Below the pieces are notes generated by a model. It worked only from the letters and a program-made list of their open reading frames with translations. It was not told the DNA's origin and searched no databases. The translations under genes and the position numbers were made by a program. From Vicia villosa (Eukaryota > Streptophyta > Magnoliopsida > Fabales > Fabaceae): 64,000 nucleotides of DNA. The DNA is taken from assembly GCF_029867415.1 (NCBI RefSeq), contig NC_081186.1, positions 13,834,930 through 13,898,929 of the forward strand, in the 5' to 3' direction. Shown here one piece after another: positions 10,539-20,911 of the stretch (positions are counted from its first letter, which is position 1; the number at the start of each line of letters is the position of its first letter).

Positions 10539-13500
10539 TGTAGCAACCTGCCCTAAAAATTATAGTTTTAGAGTCGCCACCTATTCTGAAGGGCGAATAG
10601 GAAACCCTACGCAGTTAAGAAATCCGGGTAAGTTATTATAATCAGGTTGAGGGAAGGTGTTAGGCACCCTCAACCCTTTCCTAAGGTTTGATCTTAAAAT
10701 AAAGGTTAATGGCTAAATATTGAGGTTTATAGTTAAGGAAGTGAATAGGGGAAAAATTGAGATTTGAACTGAATGGAGGTTTTGAGGAAGGGGACTCGCC
10801 TTGATTATCCAAGTGCCTACGTATCTCCTTATGGAGAATCAGAGTCAACGTAGTTCGGGCACAGGGTTGTACGCCTTTGAATTAGTATGAGGTTGTTTGA
10901 AGTTGTTTAAAGGCTTTTTGAGTGGCCTATTTGTAGTTTTGAAACACGAAGTTCGAAGGTATTTTGAATTACCTTATCGCAGTTTTGAACATCGCAGTGT
11001 TGAGGAGATGAATTTTGTAGTGTCATGGTTTAGTGTTTTGAATGTTTGTTTGGGCGTACAACCCTGGTTTAATATGTCACTGTTAGATGCGATGATCAAT
11101 AGATTTGATCAGTATAGCTAACAGATTAATGGGGCATTGCTGGTTACTCAGGTCGATAGATTCGATCATCGCGGGCAGCAAATTAAATGTATTTTAAATT
11201 ATATATTTTTTATCTATCGTCTAATGCGACTAATAGCTTTAGTCGGGCCGAGGAGAGAATTAGTAAGAATTAATCGAATTAATATTTTTGCCAAATGGCA
11301 ATGGGATAGGGTAAACCCTAATACTTACACCTTTATAGGGTTTGGTTTGGTTTTTGTGATTTTAATATTAAAATTAATTGAATCAATTAAATCGAATAAT
11401 CGACATAATCGAATAAACGGGAAAATCCTAAATCCTAATTTAATTCCCTAACACTAATTATGTTCTAATCTTAATTAAATAAGTTCACTAAATTAAACCT
11501 AATTAACATAACAATTTAATCTACTAATAATAATTAAGTAAATAAATAAAAAAAATTATATAATAAAACCTGGGCAGAATCCTGTGTGATGTCTCTTTGG
11601 GTGTCCATGGTGAGCCTCCATCTTCGTATGCGTTAGATCTGGATGGTAGGAGATCTCATGGTGGAGAGTGAAGGTGTATAGTACATGCCCTTGTGTTGAG
11701 ACGCACTGGATCCGGTGGGAACTTAATTCAAATAAATGATAAAAGTATACAAAGGAAGCCAGGGATCGAACCCCATTCCTTTGGTAAAAGGCCCCTTCAT
11801 CTTGCCACATGCGCCTATTTCTTCTTTTGATAATTACATGGACTGAATAAAATATATAAGATAAAAACATATGAATGGGAAAGGTCAATAATTCAAGAAC
11901 CGGGCCCCACCATCGCTGGCAGACCAATAGGGATTGAGAGAGAAGGTTGACTATCCAATAGAATTGGAGAGAGGAACCCTCGTTGTTGACCCACCAACGA
12001 AACAACGCCACACCATGGTCCTTCTCTCAGCACCACTGTTTATCATCCCTAACCTTTTCACCTGCGGAATTTGATGCGAAATTTCCCAGGGCTTTACCTG
12101 CGGATTTTTGCATGTTCTTCCTCTCCAATTCTGCAACCATGTACCTGCCATGAACAGCGTAAGATGACCTCAAAACTCACCCAGATCCACTGAAAAAGAC
12201 CTCCTGAATCTAATGGCACGCTTATTTTTTCTTGAAACGGTCTGCAAATACCAATACGAACAGACAAAAGCTTGATGCCCTAATCATGGCACATCACAAT
12301 CCCTGCGTGAAAACTTCGAAACTATTGATCGAATCTCCTCTAAAACATCCCAGAAACTAAAAAAGACGGTTAGATTGAATCATAATACGATAACATTCAT
12401 TAAACGAAATTTAAACTCGAAGGAGCATAGCTAACGTGGGGAACGAATTCAAGGCAGCATGGAACCCCTGCGATGATCAATACTTACCTCCTCTTACCTC
12501 CTGAATAGGATGGATCAATTATTTGGTATTGATAATGGCCATACGAGTGAATCCAAATTCTCCACTTATCCGTAAGTTTTTACCCTTCAAACCCTAGTCC
12601 CTTGCAGCCACCTCTCTCCCCCCTGCGTTCTCTATTCTTTTTAGAATATATATCAGTCTTTTTGGGTTGTAAACCTTGTGTGAGAACCAAGTTATTTTGT
12701 GAAAAGATTTTTCTTCCAAAAGATTTCATCCAATCTTTCCAAATTTAAAATATTTCTTCTCCTTTCCTCTTTCACGAATCTTGGGCTCACATATATATTA
12801 TTTGGGCCTTTGGATGATTAGAAGATAGGTTCTACAAATTTATTTCATTATTTTGTGATTTTATTCAATTTATTTTGTATTTAAATGAATAAAAGTTCAA
12901 ATAAATCAAATAAATAGCACAAAAATATGAGAACAAATTTATGGGCTTTTGTTGAACTCATGATCATGTATGGAAAATCAAATTTAGGCCCATTGGTCAA
13001 AATAAGTGATTTTGCTCAAGTTGACTTTTGTGTATTTTCTCCAAATCGCCCAACTTGTACACCTTGTATCTCTCTCAATTTTAACACTATGGAGGTGTTC
13101 TTGATCAATTTAGAAAGATTAGAGTGTCCTCTAAATGTTCCTTTTATTTTCATCTCAGTTGAAGCTTCCATGCTCAAGTTATGAGCTTTGACCCAAAAGG
13201 TGTTTTTGTTGACTTTTAAAAGGACCTATAATCTATTGGATCGTATCTCTTGAATAAAGCATTTCTGGCCTTGGCTTGTGAGAGAAAAAGTTGTAGAGAA
13301 TCAAATTTCCTTCAAAATAGGCTTTGGTTGGGAAATTTTTGATGCTCCATGTGAAAGTTATGGCCAGTCAAAGTTGGGTTGACTTTCTCCTATAAAAAAT
13401 CCTAATTTAAACTTTTGCATTTGTTCATTTCTGATTTTTTATTGATGGATCATGATCAACCTATGATCAAATGATAGATATAACCTCACATACTTGATGT

Positions 13501-13624
13501 TGACCAAAAATCCTGAAGTTCGACTGTATTTTGACTATAGTTGACTTTTAGGTCAGCATAATCGATTATTGAGCATCTGAGCCATTGAAGATAAGCAGAG
13601 GAGGGCAAATTGTGGGGTATGACA
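10539..13624 (-). repeat. Element A 5' LTR (full length)
   Basis: This 3086-bp LTR should hold the element promoter. It includes the ~700-bp block missing from the other LTR, with GTGCCTACGTATCTCC at 10814-10829. A tRNA-like module lies at 11754-11816. Solo LTR H is a shorter relative. The outer end is followed by the duplication CTCCC and the resumed B array. Confidence 0.93.
11754..11816 (-). other. tRNA-like module in A 5' LTR
   Basis: Counterpart of 1744-1806, with a GGGGTTCGATCCCTGG T-arm-like end on the minus (sense) strand. There are small substitutions and a 2-base loss relative to the other LTR. Confidence 0.5.
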
Positions 13625-14660
13625 CTCCCATGTGGAGGTAACGAATGGCAGTCTTCTTCAAGAAGAGAGTTCGTTTCAGGAGTTCTTTATTAAAGTCGAG
13701 AAAATGGCAGTCTCTTTCAACAAAAGACAGTTTGCTCACTTTCTCCTAAGCCGGGTCTACGAATGGCAGTCTCTTTCATAGAAGACAGTTCGTTCCGCTT
13801 AAGGATCTATCAAAAGGGTTGGCAAATGGCAGTCTCTTTCAGTAGAAGACAGTTTGTTCCCCTAGAGTTAACGGATGGCAGTCTTCTTCATGAAGACAGT
13901 TCATTTAGGATTCCTTATTTTAAAGTCAGCAAATGGCAGTCTCTTTCAACAAAAGACAATTTGCTCACTTTCTCCCATGTGGAGGTAATGAATGGCAGTC
14001 TTCTTCACGAAGACAGTTCGTTTCAGGAGTTCTTTATTAAAGTTGAGCAATGGCAGTCTCTTTCAGCAGAAGACAGTTCACTTACTTTTTTTAGCAGATA
14101 ACGAATGGCAGCCTTCTCTACGAAGACAGTTCGTTTCGCTTAAAGATTCCTCAGCAATGTCAGCAAATGGCAGTCTCTTTCAGCAGAAGACAGTTTGCTC
14201 ACTTTCTCCTAAGCCGGGTTAACGAATGGCAGTCTCTTTCACAGAAGACAGTTCGTTCCTCTTAAGGATTCCACAACAGGGTCAACAAATGGTAGTCTCT
14301 TTTAGTAGAAGACAATTTGTTCCCCTAGCAATTGGCAAATGGCAGTCTTTCCCGAGGAAAGACAGTTTGTCTGTTTAATACCAAAGGAATCGACAAATGA
14401 CAGTTTCTTTGCAAGAAACAGTTTGTCTGCTTCCGAGATGTTTCATCCCCATTAGGGTCAACAAATGGCAGTTTTCCTCCTAGAAAACGGTTTGTTAATT
14501 TCCCAGCGGAGTAAATGAATGGTAGTTTTCTTCAAAAAGATAGTTCAGATTCCTCAACAGAATTGACAAATGGCAGTTTTCCTACTAGAAAGCAATTTGT
14601 TAATCCCCCAGCATAAGTCGATGAATGGCAGTTTTCGTTCCGAAAACAGTTCGTCCACTT
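13625..14660 (+). repeat. Hairpin minisatellite of element B, right part
   Basis: Continuation of 630-1229. Clear covarying stems: GACAAA/TTTGTC with GTTTCTT/AAGAAAC (14392-14427); AACAAA/TTTGTT with GTTTTC/GAAAAC (14460-14496); GTCTTTCC-cga-GGAAAGAC (14345-14363); GTTTTCG-ttc-CGAAAAC (14631-14647). Linkers 'atggcag' and 'cagttng' stay constant while arms vary. Confidence 0.9.
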
Positions 14661-15183
14661 TCAAGCAAAGCCATTAGCTCCTCAAAAGGATGCACAATCA
14701 TATGGCATTCCTTCGAAGACGTCACATTGAAGACAAAACTATGATAAAGTTTCTTGTCATCCGTCAAATGGCATCTCTCTAACGGACGCTGGTGAGAAGT
14801 TTGATGAGGAAACAAACCTTTGGAGATTTTTCTTTTTATCTAAGATATCGTCCAAAATCACAACTGAGACCAGTTTCATGATAGGACATCCGAAACAAAG
14901 GGAGTTTGTTTACCTTTTTCTAAGTATCAACACTTAGTTAAAGAAGATGGATTGTGCAATCTATATTGCCATCCATTCACTAGAATTTGCATAAGCACAT
15001 TTCTACAGTTGTTTGTCTCCCTATCCCCCGCAGAGTGCGACAACGAGATCAAGTCATGCAAGGATTTTAGTATCACTATACCATCTCAGGAACGCCCAAA
15101 ATTTGGGCATTCTTTGGTATTTAAGTCTCTTTCACGCAGGAGAGGTCGAGATATCAATATCTCTCCCTCCGGATGAAAGAAAC
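14661..15183 (+). other. Element B, end of 3' noncoding region
   Basis: No gene. A decaying hairpin-like unit sits around 14755-14800 (GGCATCTCTCTAACGGACG). The segment then leads into the polypurine tract at 15184. Confidence 0.6.
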
Positions 15184-15198
15184 TTAAATAGGGGCATC
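15184..15198 (+). other. Element B polypurine tract
   Basis: TTAAATAGGGGCATC lies immediately before the LTR start TGTCATACCG, the same form as the F tract read on its sense strand. This shows B reads on the + strand and that the LTR starting here is its 3' LTR. Confidence 0.85.
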
Positions 15199-15422
15199 TG
15201 TCATACCGTAATTTTGACCCCCCCCTTAGATGTCATACTTTCAGGCTTTTCATCAGAATCAAAACAGATGCTCAGGACAGTCACTTGTTCATCTGGTGCT
15301 TAATCGAGGGTGTTCAGAAACAAAAGAGCTCAGACAAAGGATCAGTCAATAAAATGATTGGTCTCCAAAACAAACATAGGAATCAAAAACTTCATTCTAT
15401 TCACCTATGATTAATTAGACAC
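15199..15422 (+). repeat. Element B 3' LTR, first 224 bp
   Basis: LTR start TGTCATACCG, ending at the GACAC duplication of element C. The sequence resumes at 28657. The inverted LTR D' has the homologous uninterrupted stretch (about 38573-38779), with a single GACAC, so it shows the empty site. Confidence 0.88.
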
Positions 15423-15546
15423 TGTCGCTACCGCGAAAGTTAACAGAGTCGCCACTAACATATTTATCCTGAAAAGGAAGGGAATGCCAGCAAACCACAA
15501 AATAAAACAACGGTCTCACGACCAGAGAAAAAAGGTAAGGGAGTCG
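15423..15546 (-). repeat. Inverted copy of C LTR end (partner 17487-17610)
   Basis: Starts TGTCGCTACCGCG and runs to GGGAGTCG; it is the reverse complement of 17487-17610 (CGACTCCC...GGTAGCGACA) with only about five differences. It abuts the target duplication, so it served as an integrated terminus. Confidence 0.93.
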
Positions 15547-15568
15547 ATTCTCCTTGCCTTAGATTGAT

Positions 15569-15811
15569 TGGAACCCGGTTCCCAGTTTGGAGGAATCGGT
15601 TCCTGGTAGTTTGATGTGCATTTGAAAGCTGGCAGGGGGTTCTGGAACCCGGTTCCCAGTTTGGAGGAACCGGTTCCTGCTGTGTTTTGTTTGGTTCGTG
15701 ACTTAGGCAGAATGCCCTGGAACCCGGTTCCCAATCTGGGGGAACCGGTTCCTGTGTGTGATGGTGTGCTGGAACCGGGGTTCCCATATAGGGGAACCGG
15801 TTCCCTTAGTT
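15569..15811. repeat. GGAACCGGTTCC palindrome cluster, left C LTR
   Basis: Four units of 50-85 bp, each with a near-palindrome GGAACCCGGTTCCC followed within 10 bp by GGAACCGGTTCC (perfect 12-bp palindrome in most). The same cluster is at 26612-26850. The truncation point of this LTR lies at its first palindrome. Confidence 0.9.
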
Positions 15812-17305
15812 GCTTTTCTTTCTTTTCTTTCCTAATTTCAATCTTTCGTAACTTTTTACTCGTAACTCCGATTTGCACGTTCTTTATATTGTCGGAAAGC
15901 TTATGAGATGCACTATCTAGCTAGATGCTTGGCTTTTATTAATTTATATATCATTTATGTTTGATTTCTCTTTGATGTTTCATCGTTCATTTCATGTTAA
16001 CATTACTTGCCCGTTTCTTTTGGTTTATAGCAATAGTGCAATTCCGATTGTGATATGTTGTTATCTCTAACTTGTGTGTTAGTGTGCGAGGCTTTTGGAC
16101 GGTCACCGATCGATGCTTATTATGTGAGTGTTCCGCTTTATTTGCGGAATACGATTTCATTCACTCCTTTTGTGTTCTCATCCTGGAGACACGTCTCTAT
16201 TACTTTATATCTTCTTGTTTGGTTTGCTTGTTCCTCTTGCAGGTGTATTGTTATTATGCTCGACGCGCATGTCGACCTTTGTATGCTTTCATGGCTAATC
16301 GGTGTGCTGACTATTTGCTTTTGCTTTGCTAGCTCGCTCGCGGGATCCTTAGTTTCTTTGCTTTTCTTTGCTACAGTTTACGGATCATCATCCGTTTGGT
16401 ATTGATCCCTTTTCATTTTATTTTTCTTGCACTTTATCGCCTTCTCGCATCATCCTTTAACATGAGAAGTAGGACTTAGACATGCATATGGCCAAGTCCT
16501 CGAAAGAGGATCTGTTTTTGTCGGTGTGTTTATATTTGTGCTTTGCGGCAGGGAGTCACGATGTAATAAGTCCTAGATGGCACTCCGTTAAGTCCTCATG
16601 GAAGGCACGCGGAAAGGGTTAGCAATCAACCCCCGCCCAGTCTCATCGAGTCTGTTTAGTATGCGCACGCTACACGTGGCTCACTTCTGAACTAGCACAA
16701 GATCTTGTTATCGAGTATGTCAGGAAAAGGGTTCTTGCAATCGGACCCCCGCACTTCCTATAGCTCATGTCGTTCGACGTTGATGCTCGGTGTACGCACG
16801 CACCCTTTTCCTTTCAGATCCGTGACGGCTTGGTTATTGAGAGGGATCTGCTCCTCTTGTTTATGGCCCGATCATTTTCGCGGGGTCTAATGCTTGGTTG
16901 ACTCGGGTGATCCGCTCCCCTTGGCTATGGCGGGACCGCTTTTCTACCACTCGGCCAGTGCCGTTGGTTTTGTTTTCTTTATGAGCGGAGCTCGGTTGTG
17001 TGATACTCTTGTTTGCTTTCCCTTTTCCTTGTAGGTTGCTATCTTAGCTTAGACTTGTACCCTTTGTATGACGACATTAGGTAGCAAGCTTTCCCCTCTT
17101 AGCTTAGGTTTTCCTCATGCATTCTTTAAAACACAAACCAAACTCTTTGATTTTCTTTTCTTAAGAGCTTGTTATTTCCGCTCCATTCCCAAGCATAAGT
17201 CTCCAAAGGTTGAGCAGCGGAGTGTGAATGTAACTTGTTCACCTAAAAAACGCAAAACAAACATAAACTAGTTAGCCAAGCTACGGTACCTCTAATTCCA
17301 CAAAA

Positions 17306-17320
17306 CGGATACGTAGGCAG
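17306..17320 (+). promoter_or_regulatory. GGATACGTAGGCAG motif in C left LTR
   Basis: A string near the LTR 3' part. Related strings are in the right LTR (28346-28361), B LTR (33924-33937), A LTR (10811-10828, minus) and H (60971-60990, minus). Shared position and sense suggest a conserved R/U5 element; the role is not known to me. Confidence 0.5.
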
Positions 17321-17612
17321 CGGGGTAGGGCCCGTGCGGGTATAACTCTTTATTTTCCCTACATTTTGCATGCATTTTAGTCTAGATTAGCGCAGTTTGC
17401 TTACACACCCATAGATTTAGACACAAGCGTGGATACCATCGAATACGACGGGCGCGAGGGGTGCCAACACCTTCCCCTCGCGTAACCGACTCCCTTACCT
17501 TTTTTCTCTGGTTGTGAGACCGTTGTTTTGTTTTGTGGTTTGCTGGCATTCCCTTCCTTTTCAGGATAAATATGTTAGTGGCGACTCTGTTAATTTTCAC
17601 GGTAGCGACAGC

Positions 17613-17630
17613 TGGCGACTCAGCTGGGGA
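17613..17630 (+). other. Element C primer-binding site
   Basis: TGGCGACTCAGCTGGGGA, two bases after the LTR end, of the tRNA-Arg-like type also present in A and F. Confidence 0.85.
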
Positions 17631-18260
17631 AGTCTCGACCTATTGCGGGTCCGGATTTAGTGAGTCGATCCTAGCGCTTGTGTGTTTATCTTTGGGTGTT
17701 TTACTGCTTTTCATATTTTCCTGTTTGCATTGCATTCTATGTGCGCTTTTACTTTTCTCCATCATATTCTGGACTGTCTGGATTTCTGTCTGTGGGTGGG
17801 TGTTTCAAGAGGTAAAAGACCCAATACCCAGGTCATGAGTGATACCATAGGAACTAGGACTAGAGTGGCCGTGACAGATAGAAGGCGTATGCCTGATTGA
17901 TCTGATCACGTATCCACGGGCAGAGCTTGGTGGAATGAGGCAATATCGTATGATAACGCCAATATTCGATCCTCTGTTGGCTTTTCGACCTACCTTGGCC
18001 TAGATTTACCCGTGAGCGGGGCGGTAATCAATCATTGCTTAACAGGTACATTGATGGTGACTTTGGTTCTTGTTCGAGGGTTACCGTTGTTCTTGTTCGA
18101 GGGTTACTGTGGTTCTTGTTCGAGGGTTACCGTTGTTCTTGTTCGAGGGTTACTTTGGTTCTTGTTCGAATGGTTTTGTTCATGTGATGGTGACTATGTT
18201 TCTGTTTCTATTGATTATGGCCCGTGATCTACGGGGAGTTCCGAATTGCTGCCGAACCTA
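17631..18260 (+). other. Element C 5' leader with short tandem repeat
   Basis: Noncoding leader. At about 18062-18190 a 24-bp unit (TTCTTGTTCGAGGGTTACCG plus four bases) repeats five to six times. The leader ends around the conserved motif at 18253. Confidence 0.65.
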
Positions 18261-18269
18261 TGAACCTGG
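18253..18269 (+). promoter_or_regulatory. Conserved leader motif (C)
   Basis: CGAACCTATGAACCTGG, about 620 nt after the primer site, followed by GATCGTGTAACTTTG. F has GACTGTGTGATTTTG at the same offset. See 9851-9867 and 56038-56054. Confidence 0.55.
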
Positions 18270-20803
18270 ATCGTGTAACTTTGAGGAAATCCATACTTGT
18301 CCGGTAGGAGACATCAAAAGTCCCACCACCTTGCATCATTGCATATTTACTTTTCCAAAAAATGATGTACAAAAAATAACTAGCATACGTGTTCCTTCCA
18401 TTATAAAGGAATCATATCTTTAAGCCTCGTGTCGAGCTTTTCCATCTCTTATTTGCTAAAAGAAATCAAAACACGAGGATTCTTTAGGAATTGAATGAAC
18501 ATGGCATTGCATTCATATCATGCGTCTCATACATTTCATGCATAATAGGTGTTCAGGGTTGAAGATTTCTTATTCAGATTTGATACTTTCACCAGACTCA
18601 TAGACTTGACTTGTTCTTATTGTATGCTCAAAGATCAGTCATGAAACAACTTTGTGGGGTGATCAAGAGGAAAGCTTAATTGAGGTTCTTTTTGAAGACT
18701 TGTCTTATGCTCACTTGCTTCCAAGCTTGCTTTATTTGTAACTGGTTAAGATCCGTATTGTGTGGATGTCTACAGGTTCTTTGCTTGATGACGATGACAC
18801 TAGGTGTGAGTCCTATTCTAGGGCACCTGGTCGTGATGTTATGATTTGTAAGTATTCGAAGTTTCTTGGGGCTCCCGAATGAGGGATAAGCAAGACATTG
18901 TCTATCTTGAGCATTGCACCGTTTGCATTGTTCGAATCCCTAAAGCATTACAAATTCTGTGTGACTTCACTGAAATCTTCTTCCAGACAGTAATCAAGAG
19001 TGATATGTAAAGGCACCTCTCATTATCAAGGTTCTGTTTCATATCCAGAGTCACCTTCTCCTCTTGGAGTTTCCTTTTCAGCAACCTTTGCTTGTCAGCA
19101 GAGACGGAAAGAGTATAAGAAGCAAGCTAATGTAATCCTAATGCCAGGTGTTCAGTTGATTCCCTGCTTGTTGGAATTTCAGTTGGTTAAGATTCGTGCT
19201 TTGGGTGTTTCTCACCACAAATAGCTCTCTTGATTTCGATGACAATACTCGGTGTTTTCCATGTTGGGGGCACCTGATCATAATGTCAAGCCTTACAAGG
19301 TGTTGAGGTACAAAGAGTGCAGGACTTGCTCGATGCAGAGATGCTTGAGTTTATTCATAATGATTTCTACTGGTCAATCCCATTTCATCAACTGGAAGTA
19401 GAATTTTTGTTCTTCCTCGAGGAGTAACTCATGAGAATCACTTGCAACTTGTATTGTCAGAGGTTTCCTTCACAATGGCTATTGTGTATTCCAAGTAATG
19501 ACTTTGATAGCCAAGCGTCAGAGGTTATTGTTGTTCGCTGATAGTAATACAAGTTTTCTCCATTCATGACGGTCATTTCTGTTTCAGCAGCTATATTTAG
19601 GGCTCCCGACCTAGGGGTAAGCATGACTATGTGTTCTTGAGTTTGCATCATTGGCAGCTCAAATCCCTAAAGCATTCTACAAATTCGAGTCATTGTTGTT
19701 TAGGGCTCCCGACTGAGGGATAAGCAAGATGCCTTGTATCTTGAGTTTGTGCACCACTGGCACATCTCAAATCCCTAAAAGCTGAGCACTTACAACTTTC
19801 ATATGGCCTCGCCAAAATCTTCTTCCAGGAAGTGATCTAAAGTGTTCTGACGTAGTGCTTGGTGTGCTTTCCACTCTGGAGGCACTTGGTTATCTGATTG
19901 AAGGCTGACAGTCATTCAAAGACAAGGTTCAAGACCTGATTGACACTGAGATTATCACATTCGCACTTCAGGGCCATAATTGAAGTTCTCCTCCGACTCA
20001 GTGGATCTTCTGAAGCAATAAGTCCATACGGAGAAGATCTCCTCAACATTGGCAATTTCTTAAATCATCATGCATGTTCATGTCTAAGCTTTCTTCTTTT
20101 GTTCAATACTGTTTGCATGCAAAACTTGTTTGTTTTTGAACTATAATAATAATGCATTGGATATGTTTGTCTTAAGAAAATCCATTGGCTTTTGCTCTCA
20201 TATGTTTCTCTATGTTTTTTTATGATACTCAACTCTTGTTATAAAGCACGATAACTCCGAAGGGAGGATGATGAACACAATACCAATAACCTCAAATGGT
20301 ATGCTTTTGAGTAGAACCCTGTTGATGATGTACAGGCATTACTTCAAATTCCCAAACACTAGAGATATAAGGGAGTGAAACCTTCGTTAACCCCTCTGAG
20401 CCTTCGAAGTAGGAGTTTCTTTTGAAAAAAACCCTCACATTTAACCCAGGGGCGGGTAGTATTCAGTTAACCTGATCGAGCATTCTAAATTCATCAAGAG
20501 CACACATCTAACGATACAACAATGGCTATCTTTCAAAAGGTTGAGGAAATTCAAATCCACAATAGTTATCCCTCATCTCAGAAGGTTGAGACATCAAATT
20601 TATCCCTCACATCCGGAGGTCGAGACCAACGTCAAAACCGCTGTGGTTTATCCCTCACATCAGGAGGTCAAAATATGACGATACCACAATGGTAATTCTT
20701 CACCAATAAATGACTCGGGCAGTCACTATGGACTTCCAACAAATCAGAGATTCAGGATCACACGACTTGTTCAAAAAAAAAGAGAATGAAAAAAAATAAA
20801 AGA
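18270..20803. other. Element C interior where gag-pol is missing
   Basis: No gag, RT or integrase frame. A degenerate repeat of several hundred bases recurs: 'ggctcccga.n.aggg.taagca...' with 'aaatccctaaagcat' at about 18870-18950, 19595-19670 and 19705-19785. Short CCTC...GAGG palindromes occur at 20570-20670. Otherwise nothing recognisable. Confidence 0.6.
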
Positions 20804-20911
20804 GCCCGCTAAGTCAACAACTTGAAAATAAGTGACTTAGGCAAAAGTTAGGGCATCCCGCTGGACTTCCATATCAAAATTCAAAAGAATTTGTCCAGGC
20901 AAAAGTTAGGG
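20804..20911 (+). other. Post-pol-type hairpin module in element C
   Basis: GCCCGCTAAGTC; stem CTAAGTC (20809-20815) with GACTTAG (20834-20840); then AGGCAAAAGTTAGGG. Second hairpin: CTGGAC (20861-20866) with GTCCAG (20893-20898), enclosing AAATTC-aaaa-GAATTT (20877-20892); then AGGCAAAAGTTAGGG again. Same order as in A, F and G, but with different stem sequences that remain complementary. No pol reading frame is left upstream. Confidence 0.75.

Larger units (their letters stand above)
1230..13624 (-). mobile_element. Element A: nonautonomous Ogre/Tat-like LTR retrotransposon
   Basis: The element has two LTRs (1230-3616 and 10539-13624), each starting TGTAGC and ending ATGACA on the + strand. 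It is flanked by the 5-bp duplication CTCCC (1225-1229 and 13625-13629). The primer site (10519-10536) and polypurine tract (3617-3635) place the 5' LTR on the right, so the element reads on the minus strand. The 6.9-kb interior has no gag, protease, RT or integrase frame; it holds four hairpin arrays, a post-pol-type hairpin module and a leader island shared with F. Shared LTR sequence differs by roughly 1.5-2% by eye, so insertion is fairly recent. It probably depends on proteins of an autonomous relative (inference). Confidence 0.93.
15423..17610 (+). repeat. Element C left LTR (5'-truncated, rearranged)
   Basis: From about 15569 to 17610 this matches 26612-28651 of the right LTR. The ~2.07 kb that should start the LTR is missing. 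In its place are the 124-bp inverted end (15423-15546) and about 22 bp of unassigned sequence. Without the U3 start the copy lacks its normal promoter region, including the TATA-like site seen near 25450 in the right LTR. The primer site follows two bases after its end. Confidence 0.88.

Noticed and set aside
15464..15906. Overlapping frames with Pro/Gly repeats in C's LTR
   Set aside because: They translate the GGAACCGGTTCC palindrome cluster in several frames; not protein coding.
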